Below, in pieces: positions 23,306 to 29,991 of a stretch of 64,000 nt of DNA. Every line of letters begins with the position of its first letter. Position 1 is the first letter of the stretch. The position numbers and the translations under genes were made by a program. The notes under the pieces are model-generated. The model was not told where the DNA came from, ran no database searches, and saw only the letters and a list, made by a program, of their open reading frames with translations. Source of the stretch: Scilla litardierei (Eukaryota; Streptophyta; Magnoliopsida; Asparagales; Asparagaceae); NCBI GenBank assembly GCA_030789695.1, contig CM061138.1:12472214-12536213 (forward strand), in the 5' to 3' direction.

Positions 23306-25294
23306 GTTTGGCTTTGTCCTGACAACATTGTTGGATGCTTGCGTTTGTGTTTTTGTTATTTTTCCGATTAAGCATAGTGATTCTTCTTCCTCTTGTGTGT
23401 GTTTTTTTTGTTTTTTTTTTGGTTTTTGGTTTTTTTTTTTTTGGGGGGGGGGGCGTGCGTGCGTGCATGCGCAGGGGCGGAACTACATTCAAGTTGCCCT
23501 GGGCAGCTGCCCAGGGCAACAAAATAAGATATATATTATTACCAAACTAATTCAGTTGATCTGTTTGGCGTAGCGGTTATACCTTTGTCTTTCTAAAACT
23601 GTGGTTCCTCATTCGATTCCACTGGGAATCAATTCTTAATTTGCTTACAGTTTTTAATCTAAATTCTGCTTTTATAAAAAAAAAACCCAATCATATTTCA
23701 GCATGTGCTCTTCATTACCCAATGGATGCTGCATTGTTTTAACACATCTGAGCACTTGCTATCGATCCCATTGACGTCCTTTCTTATTTGTTACTCATTA
23801 TGTTTTACTTGTTGGGTATCATCTTGTGTCCTTTCTTATTTGTTACTCATTCTTATGTTTTACTTGTTGGGTATTACCTTGTGCTCCTTCTCAGTGAAGT
23901 ACTTAATTATTTGTCACTTTTATTATTATTTTACATGTAGCGTATTATTTTGTGCAATTTTTTATTTTTTACTTATTATAATTTGTATTTTAAAAATCGC
24001 TTTGTATTTCTACCCTTGATATTGTCACTGTTTTCTTTTAATTTTATTTTGATTTTGATTCATATGATATTTCAACAGATGAAGGCGAAACTTTGTACAA
24101 CTTGCATTGGACAGCTAATGGCAATAAAACAATAATTTTTTAATATATAATCACCATCTCTATCTTGCTTTCTCCTCTCTCTATCTCTCTATCACATTAT
24201 ATCTCACTTCTTTACATCTTTTCTCTCTCTATGTCTCACTCTCCTCTATCTCTAAATTAATGTAAAAAAATCTATATCAATTATTATTTCCAAAAAATTT
24301 CTTATTATTTGTATGTATATGTATTGATGTAAAAAGTTAATCTTTAATTATTGCTTTGTTTGTCAAATATAATTTTCCTAGGTATGCATGTATGTATGTA
24401 TGATACTATTTTTAAAACACCTAAATAGACATTATTTTTTAAAAACTTAAATAGACATTTTATATGTTATATATCATATTTTGAATATATGTACAATACT
24501 ATTTTGTAGCTACTATAAATAAACAAGTAAAGCATGTTAACGTTTAATTTTTTTGTTTTAATATTTTAAAAAAAATATTCTTTACAACATCTTCATTTTT
24601 GCCCAGGTCAAAAAAAATTCCTGGTTACGCTACTGTGCGTGCATGTTCCTTTTCTTTCCATCCTTTCTTGCTCTCACACACAGAGGGCTCATTTCAGCGT
24701 GTTATGGAAAACCCCATACACTTTCAGTTGGAGAGGGTGTAAATTTTATGACTCGTTCGATAGAGCAAGAGGCTTTGATAACGAGGTTCATATAGATGCA
24801 AGCTAAATGTAAAATACATTGATCAAGCTTTGTGAAGGAACTCTTTGATTCCGGTAGTAATTTAAGCTAGAACTCAAATGATATTATGACGTGTTTATTT
24901 GTTAATTTTTTAAAATTACATATATGATTGTGTCATTCTTTATCTATGTAGGTTAAGGATGGTAAAGGGATACTTGGACTTCTCACAAGGACGAACGTAA
25001 AAGAGAAAAATTGTGATTTTCTGAAGCTGTATATTCACTTGGGTTTAGTTGATAAGTGGCTTTTGTTGTATCATTCCATAGAAGACAGAGACATAATTCT
25101 TGATTTATGGTGCAAGTATCTCCGAAACTGTTCTAGCCAAATCACAAGCACAGATTGGAGGGCTTATGCATCGAAGGTGTGTAATGTGTTATTATTTATG
25201 GGTATCATCCCACATATACCGTTACTAAAACCTATATTTTGTTTTACAGGTCCGTAATAAAGCATCGTATCTATTGCAAAATTACATGCGCTGA
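78..25294 (+). CDS. 3' part of a spliced host gene, helical protein of unknown function
   Basis: Six exons at 78-201, 7982-8054, 8280-8471, 20073-20193, 24952-25176 and 25250-25294 are each bounded by AG and GT. They join without a phase break (junction phases 1, 2, 2, 0, 0) into about 260 codons ending in TGA at 25292-25294. No stop occurs inside any exon, which is strong evidence for a real gene. Upstream exons lie outside the window. The protein is leucine-rich and predominantly helical, with no signal peptide, membrane span or catalytic motif that I can see. A motif such as WSWINVISACCRF sits near the start of the visible part and ASYLLQNYMR is the C-terminus. I do not recognise the family with confidence. 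An armadillo/HEAT-like scaffold, for example an Nse6/ASAP1-type partner of SMC5/6, is only an untested idea. Introns 1, 3 and 4 of the visible part are packed with transposons. Confidence 0.82.
202..600. other. Intron sequence without gene
   Basis: AT-rich intron of the host gene directly after exon A. No coding, RNA or repeat structure was recognised before the MITE begins at 601. Confidence 0.5.
601..994. mobile_element. Fold-back MITE, about 394 bp
   Basis: The ends are inverted copies: AGGTTGACT at 601 and AGTCAACCT ending at 994. Similarity continues inward over the whole element, for example TAAACTATCTACAAAC near 716 against GTTTGTAGATAGTTTA near 868. A direct repeat ATTAATAATT flanks it at 591-600 and 997-1006, which looks like a 9-10 bp target duplication as made by Mutator-type elements, with 2 extra bases on the right. 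There is no coding capacity. Family assignment is inferred from duplication length only. Confidence 0.78.
1075..1575 (+). pseudogene. Degenerate LINE (L1-type) reverse transcriptase fragment
   Basis: Broken frames carry in order what look like core reverse transcriptase motifs of plant L1 elements: a relic of the aspartate block (IVYDRIFR near 1265-1290), a GLHQGS-like block decayed to DLYEDRHQ near 1437, and the catalytic box, here FSDDNVLVDE at about 1530-1559, where the family usually has a second D-D pair in FADD. Frameshifts and stops are frequent, so it is long dead. The hAT element at 1663 lies just downstream and may have split it. Confidence 0.6.
1663..2921. mobile_element. Non-autonomous hAT element, 1259 bp
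   Basis: Terminal inverted repeats are CAGTGTTCTAAATATCGG at the left and its near-complement ending AGAACACTG at 2921. The 8-bp flanks GAAATATC (1655-1662) and GAAGTATC (2922-2929) match at 7 of 8 positions, as expected of an aged hAT target duplication. Subterminal GATATCGG/CCGATATC words recur near both ends. Inside are a pyrimidine-rich stretch with repeated TTTTTTCAG words (2120-2420) and a duplicated segment (about 2570-2660 and 2715-2840). No transposase ORF. Confidence 0.82.
2930..4977. other. Intron sequence without recognised gene
   Basis: About 2 kb of AT-rich intron. Short open frames occur at 3609-3866 and 3940-4164 but show no family motif, no good splice context and no codon bias. 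Nothing else was recognised. Confidence 0.45.
4978..5362 (-). repeat. 3' LTR of the small element
   Basis: In plus-strand view it begins TGATGTAGGACATGATGG and ends CCCTATCA. It contains an ATTG/ATTC tetranucleotide run near 5143-5170. Confidence 0.85.
7195..7206 (-). other. Primer-binding site, tRNA-iMet type
   Basis: Minus strand reads TGGTATCAGAGC, three bases inside the 5' LTR. This is the standard plant retrotransposon site for initiating minus-strand DNA synthesis. Confidence 0.85.
7210..7595 (-). repeat. 5' LTR of the small element
   Basis: It begins TGATCTAGGACGGGATGG and ends CCCTATCG, where the terminal CA has decayed to CG. It is followed directly by the right copy of the GCCCT duplication. 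Confidence 0.85.
7601..7981. other. Intron sequence without gene
   Basis: End of the 7.8-kb intron up to the exon B acceptor. No element recognised. Confidence 0.5.
7982..8054 (+). CDS. Exon B of the host gene
   Basis: Acceptor CTTTTCAG, donor TTCAG|GTATAA. The single base left by exon A completes a GAC codon here. The exon encodes SGREGPPENIWSWINVISAC and a few more residues, then leaves two bases for exon C. The short downstream intron (8055-8279, 225 bp) is free of insertions. Confidence 0.8.
8280..8471 (+). CDS. Exon C of the host gene
   Basis: Acceptor CATCTGCAG, donor TTTCAG|GTAACA. It encodes a helical stretch with ISIYLDRQLQGLSLALNECI and ends KKVARSVAF plus two bases. The following intron is 11.6 kb and holds at least five retroelement insertions. 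Confidence 0.85.
8633..10007 (-). mobile_element. Probable Sirevirus-like solo LTR, minus strand
   Basis: On the minus strand the segment starts TGTTGGAAAATAAG and ends GACTCAACA, giving TG...CA ends. It carries at least eight copies of the palindromic word TAGTCGACTA (about 9300-9690), the kind of repeated palindrome found in the other Sirevirus-type LTRs of this window. The minus-strand order (palindromes, then ACCAGGATAAACC and a TAGTG/CACCG end) resembles their layout. I found no convincing target duplication, so the exact ends are tentative. Confidence 0.6.
10008..10908. other. Intron sequence without gene
   Basis: Between the two Sirevirus-like LTRs. No coding or RNA feature recognised. 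Confidence 0.45.
10909..12400 (+). mobile_element. Degraded Sirevirus-like LTR, plus strand
   Basis: Starts TGTTGGATATTGAGTCAC followed by TTTGATGATGAGCAAACATA, the opening shared with the intact Sirevirus LTR at 47354. It holds AGTCGACTAAT-type palindromes at about 11250-11520, a TATA box (CTATAAATA, 11618-11626) and a weak CACTCCACTCTAGTA copy of the usual C-rich end. The last bases appear lost at the junction near 12400. Internal duplications are visible: an approximately 88-bp one (about 11635-11795) and a 24-bp one (about 11923-11975). Confidence 0.6.
11618..11626 (+). promoter_or_regulatory. TATA box of the degraded LTR
   Basis: CTATAAATA lies 3' of the palindromes, the same position as in the other Sirevirus-type LTRs of the window. 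Confidence 0.5.
12401..13207 (+). repeat. Probable Gypsy LTR fragment
   Basis: Begins TGTAGAAGCCCATG and shows the composition of Tekay/Del-type LTRs: a pyrimidine/GC-rich upstream part, a TATA-like CTATTTAAG (about 12735-12743), then a GGGTTTTCTTCCG-type leader. The open frame at 12471-12899 crosses this promoter-like block and is not a gene. The right end abuts the next LTR. Confidence 0.4.
13208..15474 (+). repeat. 5' LTR of the gag-only Gypsy element
   Basis: 2267 bp from TGTAACAACTCC to GGACGTTGCA. A TATA-like CTATTTAAG sits at 13632-13640. About 13680-14480 is a degenerate low-complexity stretch built of CTTGCTTG and TTGGGTTC words. The open frames there are compositional. Confidence 0.75.
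13632..13640 (+). promoter_or_regulatory. TATA-like box in the 5' LTR
   Basis: CTATTTAAG is conserved at the same LTR position in the 3' copy (17278-17286), after the GC-rich upstream block. Confidence 0.5.
15629..16743 (+). pseudogene. Decayed Gypsy gag with two zinc knuckles
   Basis: A likely start ATG is at 15629. The frame has an in-frame TGA at 15770-15772 and continues through a typical gag stretch (WMRSINDMLKAAEAPP, then YFSLEAQMELEAQF and TAEEYDAEFSKLNR). At 16105-16166 a 62-nt GT...CAG segment interrupts the frame; skipping it restores the frame with TKDAVYTPLAQAKRL. Two further TAG codons at 16216 and 16384 stand where CAG is likely. The C-terminal part has two CX2CX4HX4C knuckles, CGYCYRSGHTKRDC and CLTCGASEHSIDSC, for RNA binding. 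The frame ends at TAG 16741-16743 and no pol follows. Confidence 0.72.
16870..18525 (+). repeat. Truncated 3' LTR of the gag-only Gypsy element
   Basis: Parallels 13208-14882 of the 5' LTR with many substitutions and small indels, so the copy is old. Similarity stops at 18525/18526, where a minus-strand Gypsy gag begins. Confidence 0.75.
18526..18902 (-). pseudogene. N-terminal gag-like fragment
   Basis: The frame opens at a GTG, and the nearest ATG upstream (18909) is out of frame and soon stops, suggesting a small lesion at the start. The visible protein has EKFEYKFSKVEGFEEKLSLM and similar heptad-like stretches, as in N-terminal Gypsy gag coiled coils. It runs into unrelated LTR sequence at 18525. 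Confidence 0.55.
18943..19400 (-). repeat. LTR of the minus-strand Gypsy stump
   Basis: 458 bp with TG...CA ends, adjacent to the primer-binding site on its inner side. No second copy is in the window. Confidence 0.65.
19401..20072. other. Intron sequence without gene
   Basis: End of the 11.6-kb intron before exon D. No element recognised. Confidence 0.5.
20073..20193 (+). CDS. Exon D of the host gene
   Basis: The acceptor is GAAGTGTAG at 20064-20072. A nearer AG after TTTTGAAG would put TAG in frame, so the second AG is chosen. The exon reads VPKDLNCLRVVECISGIDCR through ILCFNEN and stops in phase 0 before GTGAGT. Confidence 0.82.
20581..20757. repeat. Array of five hairpins with GCGGCC-type stems
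   Basis: Hairpin 1 (20581-20617) has 14-bp perfect arms, CCGACCTCTTTTGG and its complement, around a 9-nt loop. After a short GGGGCTGGGG spacer come four more between about 20644 and 20757 with core arms GGCCGCA/TGCGGCC and 7-9 nt loops (CTTCAGA, CTTCAGA, TCTTCAAAG, CCTGACAGC). The outer base pairs differ between hairpins but stay complementary. Surrounding sequence (about 20510-21430) is AT-rich without coding potential and may be a non-autonomous element whose ends I could not define. Confidence 0.7.
22054..22617. repeat. Tandem duplication, unit about 276 bp
   Basis: Copy 1 about 22054-22329 and copy 2 about 22330-22617 share GGAGTTCTCGCAAA, TTTTTATGGACATTTGTG, CATGTTTGCATGTTAATTTT and GGGTGCAT in the same order, at roughly 85% identity by eye. 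The open frame 22395-22835 spans copy 2 and the short repeats after it and is not supported as a gene. Confidence 0.75.
22624..22748. repeat. Two short tandem copies of about 51 bp
   Basis: ATCAAGTTTATTGGTGTATA recurs at about 22637 and 22710, each followed by TCAGACRTCAACAAACTC. Between them lies the inverted word TATACACCAATAAAC. Confidence 0.7.
23265..23305. repeat. Poly(T)-poly(G) tract
   Basis: More than ten T are followed by about twenty G. A second tract of the same kind (T then ten G) lies at about 23424-23452 beside a GCGTGCGTGC run. Read lengths through such tracts are error-prone. Confidence 0.8.
23472..24635. mobile_element. Non-autonomous hAT element, about 1.16 kb
   Basis: Left end CAGGGGCGGAACTACA and right end CCTGGTTACGCTACTG are imperfect inverted repeats of the common plant hAT type. 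TGCGTGCATG occurs on both outer sides (with two extra bases on the left), compatible with an 8-bp target duplication inside a GT-rich repeat. A palindrome GGGCAGCTGCCC follows the left end. The interior is AT-rich and lacks a transposase frame. Confidence 0.65.
23560..23632 (+). repeat. tRNA-like (SINE-type) segment inside the hAT element
   Basis: TGGCGTAGCGGTTATACC resembles a pol III A box and CTCATTCGATTCC a B box, about 30 bp apart, as in a tRNA-derived SINE head. The cloverleaf is not complete, so it is not called a tRNA gene. Confidence 0.4.
24952..25176 (+). CDS. Exon E of the host gene
   Basis: Acceptor TCTATGTAG, donor TCGAAG|GTGTGT, exactly 75 codons in phase 0. It contains KLYIHLGLVDKWLLLYHSIE and DIILDLWCKYLRNCSS, both amphipathic helix-like. 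The next intron is a compact 73 bp. Confidence 0.87.
25250..25294 (+). CDS. Terminal exon F of the host gene
   Basis: Acceptor GTTTTACAG. Fourteen codons (VRNKASYLLQNYMR) are followed by TGA. The 3' untranslated region follows, but I could not place a poly(A) signal with confidence. Confidence 0.82.
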   Translation, partial: VRNKASYLLQNYMR

Positions 25295-27045
25295 AGGAAA
25301 TGTGGTAATTAGCAATTTCTTTTTGGTCTGGTTGCGGTGCCTGCTGATCTAGGGATGCAAAATCTGAACTTATTGGGGATTTATGTGTCATCGCTAAAGT
25401 TATGTAATCCAATTGAAAAGATCAAGCATGGTGCTGAACTGAAATAATTTCTGTAGTTTTCTGATCATTATTTTATGGTGGTGGTTTCTTTTGTAGTAAC
25501 AGCAAATATTTTAACTATCTAATAGTTTACCGAGGTTATGTTCTCCAACTATAGATGATCACTCTTTTATGGTAGCATCTATTGCTTCTTAACAAGGCAC
25601 AGCCGCACAAGTCTTGTCGGTTTTTTTTAGGGTCTGTTTGGCGTTGAGTTCTTCTAAATTGCAATTTAATTTATACGTAGAGGTTCTGCAGTTTGTAAAT
25701 GTCTCGCTGTAGTTTTCTACACCGTAGATTCATTAATAATAGGAGTGTTTGTTTTAAGAATGGATGAGGTGCTACAGTTTCGTAGAGGTTGAATGTCATC
25801 CAAATGCATCGTAGTTTGATTTTTGTGAACTCAAAAATCAACCATGCCCTTTTTTTTTGTCAATTGGAAGATTGGCAGAATTGTCAGTTTTGCTGATTTT
25901 TTTGCATACACTATGATCTGTTTAATGTGATATATTTACATTTGATTCTCGTCAGTTTATATTTTCTGCTGCCACAACGTTTGTTCCTCACTTGCTGCAG
26001 AAGTACCAGGCTCTGGCTGCTGATCTCCGGCTAAGATTTGTAGATATAATGGAACTGCCTTGCTGCAAAGTGCAAACAAAATATGTATACAAAAAAATTA
26101 GAATATTTGTGAAAGCAAAGAAATTATACCTAAGCATGGAGAATTTGTACAGAAGTACGAATGACTCTGAAGTAGATGAACATGCTAAATTTATCATAAC
26201 TATCACATATTTTCAATATCATAATCTTTCAAAATAGCAAATAACTATTTAAGAAAATTTTCCATTATGGTTCCTCCGTGTGTACCTTTTATCTAATGTT
26301 TAAAGTATAATTTAGTTAAATTAAATAGGTTTAATAGTGTATGCTAGTTTGTGGTAGTTTTCGTCAACAGAAAAAAAAAATTGTGAAATTTTTTTGGGAG
26401 AAAGACATGATAGTTAATTTTAATTTTAAAAGTTTATAATGTTTTAACTTAGGTCATGTTCCACAGATTGAAATGGGCTAGAAAGTGGGAATTTTGCACT
26501 GTTGAGGCCATATTTATCCATTGTAGGCCACTTTCTAGGGGGGTCTTTCAAGGAACCTGTGTAACTTTGCTCGAACTTTTTCTTTGCTTTGATCCTTAGT
26601 GGCACCGATGTGGAGCCAGGGTAGATGGTGAATTCCCATGAACGAAATCGTCGGAAAATCCGCGGATTACGCTTGAAAATCTCTTTTTTGGGTCACACTT
26701 TTTCTGTTCACCTCTCATCGATGCTTCATTTTTCACATCGCTACTCCTCTCTCCTTTTGCTTCAAAGAAACCTTGCAGACGTCTCTATTTTTTCGCTGAT
26801 CTTCGGTTGTGGACGTAGATTCCCTAGCTGGATCACTGCGGGTATGCCCTAGCAGGACGGTGATGCCCTAATTGGACCATTGACGATCGGTCGGTCCAAA
26901 TAACGTGGGTTCTGTTCATTTTCGGTGAGCGTCGGTTGGATCTTCTGCCCAACTTAAACAAGGAGCTAGATTTGCTGGGTATTTTCCATATTCTTGGCTC
27001 CTTGATGGTTTCGACACCTTAGCATGCTCTGATGTTTTCTGTATG
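25295..27045. other. 3' flank of the host gene, no second gene supported
   Basis: Contains the 3' untranslated region and AT-rich flank. At 25992 an AG-bounded frame (KYQALAADLRLRFVDIMELP) looks exon-like, but nothing joins to it. A pyrimidine-rich block at about 26650-26800 could be a 5' leader of another gene but no start is supported. Confidence 0.35.
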
Positions 27046-27496
27046 TTTGCATAGTATGTTTCTTGCTTCCGATGATGTCAACTTTGCTATGATATATGTT
27101 AGTTTGTCTCCATGATGATTTTCGCACCCATACAAGCATCATGAAACCCTAGTTTTTTCGGTTCCATAACTACAAGAGCCACATGATGAACCAATCAAAG
27201 TGAAGTATTTGTGTGTGCACATCAACTTTGCTAGTTTTGTGGGTGCATTGCTATGGTATGCTTGCTAGATGATAAGTATGGCTTATGATATGAAGGTATC
27301 TGATAATACTGCGTTGATCGGATGTTTGTCGATGGCAAGAAAGCAGCAAGGAAAATTATATTTATTAGTCTGATGGCTCTTGTTTAGGGTTTCATGCTTG
27401 GCCAAGTGGCTTGACGTTTCATGCTTGGCTTGACTTTCTGTAGGTTGATGTTCTTTTGTTGCATTTTTTTTATTACCATGCCATTTTATTGGCTAT
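27046..27496. repeat. Copy 1 of a duplicated 3-flank unit
   Basis: ATGTTTCTTGCTTC, GCATCATGAAACCCTA, CATTGCTATGGTATGCTTG and GAAAATTATATTTATTAGTC recur in the same order at 49796-50165. The copies were adjacent before the Gypsy LTR at 27502 landed between them. Confidence 0.7.
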
Positions 27497-29551
27497 GTTT
27501 GTGTCACGCCCCATTCTCACAAATACCCAGGAGTGCAATCCTTCCCGCGGAAAATGGATGATGGAGAATGACAAGCCATGGTATCATACCAAGCATGAGT
27601 GTACTACACACAGGAAGCAGGCCACTGTGATTGTTGTGATCATACAACACAAACATATGAAAGAGAACAACCACATAATGCCATCACAGAAAGTACATAA
27701 CCACATATTACTCATCCAAAAGTACAACTACGCACCAGCATCAAGTACAAGGTGAAACTAACTCAAGCATACATATGAAGTACTACAAGCTACCAAAACA
27801 GTCCACAACTACAAAAGACAACTCACCCACTACTCTACGCCAACCCACACTACAAGGTATATCCAAACGAAGAGTAGTGTCCCCAAAGTCAAAGCTCACG
27901 TTTGGGTGATCCTTGAGGTAGATCATGCTCTGGTGTCACCAGTTCAGGTCCTGAAAAGAATGATGAGTACGTCAAAACGTGCCCAGTGGGAAACCAGTGA
28001 GGGTAGGGAAACCATTCAGGAGTTATGAGTGTACATACAACATAGAGTATACGTAGTCGGAGTAAAGGAAGCAACACACAGTTATGCAAACAACAAATAC
28101 ATGTAGAGTTCATCAGTTAGCAGTTATTAGTGACTCATTTGGAAGCCTGGATATCACGTAAAGATAAGGGCATGGACATCATCCCAAGTTTGGGGTGAAT
28201 ATAGCACAGGGCGCAGTGGACACATGCATTGTACACCGGGCCTCTCAGCTTTCCCGTCCCTGGCAGGAGTGAGGAACTCCACAGTAACACAAGCACCAAG
28301 TCACCTTCACTACCGGTAAAGGCGAATGAGAACAAACATCGCATATCACATCTCTTTTCCCCCGCCTTCATAGTCCAGTCCCTTATAGTTAAGCAATACC
28401 CAGTTCTTCCCACATCCCTATGCTAGGGTGTTCACCCGCCTTAGGACAGATCGAGACATCCTAGTTGACACATTATGTATCATAACTTTCAGCAAGACTT
28501 ATGCAAATTCATTAGGCAACATCCAATGGTGCACTTCATAAATGAATATGGTTCAAAATGATACCGATGCATTGTAGAATCTCCAACCAGTGTAGCATTC
28601 ATCAAATTCTAAAATGTAATTACACAAAACGTTACAAATGAAAGTTGTAGATTAACTAATCAGTGATTCAGATATCAAATTTCAGAAAATCCTGATGAGT
28701 GTGCAATTTATAGAGGCCAAAATGGTAAGAGATAGAAAAGCTGTTCAGATTCAGAAACATGTCACAACTTCTTTAATGAATTTCAACTTGTTCTAGCCAT
28801 ATTTTGATTTTATATTCTACACAAAATTTGTAGCTCTTGAAGTGTAGATATCCAAAATGTATAAGTTTGCGGAAAATGTATAAGTACAGTTCATGTTTCG
28901 GTCAATACCGCGCAGGGGTGCAATTTCTGCCAGATTTGCTATCTTGCTATATCTTAGCTATTTCAAGCTACTGCAGGCATAATCTCAGGTCATGAGCCCT
29001 ACATGAAAGTTGGAGTACACAAAAAGAGATTTCCAAACATATTTTTTTCAGAATTTCTTTCTATCTACAGTGGCCGAAATACAAGTAACAACATACTGCA
29101 AAATCTTAGAATATCAAGTGGATGGTTTTGTTGAATATTGGACTCCCCGGATTTGGTTTTGGATGATGAGCAAACATAAATAATTCATGAACTAACAATT
29201 TGTGAGCGCAGTATTGGAGATCGTCGCCAATTTCACGAGAATATTCAAAGCGACATCTCAACACTTCCAAAAGCTCGTATTCAAGCCTAAAGCTTCGTTG
29301 AAGCTCCTGCAACGCTTTGGAAGTTATGAAGATTCAATCGAAGCTCTCAAAGACCGTTTATTAAGGTTTTATTTATAGTCTTTTAGTTTCGATTGATAGA
29401 ATGTTAAGCCTTGAGTATATCTTACGTTTCTATCTTCATTACGCTCATTTCGTAGCTCTAGGATCCTTGCACAAGTTCATTCTAACTTCCTCGAAGCGTC
29501 GCGCTTCGATTCGGACTTTGTTGTGCATGTTAGTTGGTACAAGAACAAGTA

Positions 29552-29953
29552 CTGACCGACTAGATGGTGATCTAGTCGGTCGGCAACTGTTCTTGGACCG
29601 ACTAGTTTGATTCCTTAATTTCTTGGACTTTACTGTTTACAGTTAGTCGGTCTACGTTGACTCACCGACCAACTAGTTTGTGAACTAGTCGGTCAGTGAT
29701 GCTTCTTTGACCGACTAGTTGTGACTTACTGTTCACTCTAAATTTCTCCTGAGCTACTGTTTACCGTTAGTCGGTCTAAGAACGTTTGATGACCGACTAG
29801 TTGACAATCTAGTCGGTCAACTTTTGTTCTTGGACCGACTAAGTCACTTTGCATTCAGACTAAGTTCTTTTGCCTCTTAGTCGGTCTACGTTCATTGACT
29901 GACCGACTAGTTGTGAAACTAGTCGGTCAGAAAGTGTTCTTGGACCGACTAGA
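29552..29953. repeat. Four palindrome units in the Sirevirus 5' LTR
   Basis: Each unit has a central hairpin of the type GACCGACTAG...CTAGTCGGTC with a 6-8 nt loop and, outside it, arms TTAGTCGGTC and GACCGACTAA that can pair with each other, giving a nested palindrome of about 80-110 bp. Confidence 0.85.
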
Positions 29954-29991
29954 TTTCTAGGTCTGAAATTCTATTTCTTCTCAGATCTACT

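Noticed and set aside
23560..23632. Functional tRNA gene
   Set aside because: Only A-box and B-box-like words; no complete cloverleaf or acceptor stem.
25632..25700. Possible MITE end GGGTCTGTTTGGCGTTGAG
   Set aside because: No matching inverted end or target duplication was found downstream.
25992..26237. Exon-like frame after a CTTGCTGCAG acceptor
   Set aside because: No donor or partner exon, and the host gene already ends at 25294. It stays possible as a 3' UTR exon.
29552..29953. Regular palindromic repeats resembling a CRISPR array
   Set aside because: Plant retrotransposon LTR context, unequal spacers, each repeat itself a nested palindrome, no cas genes.
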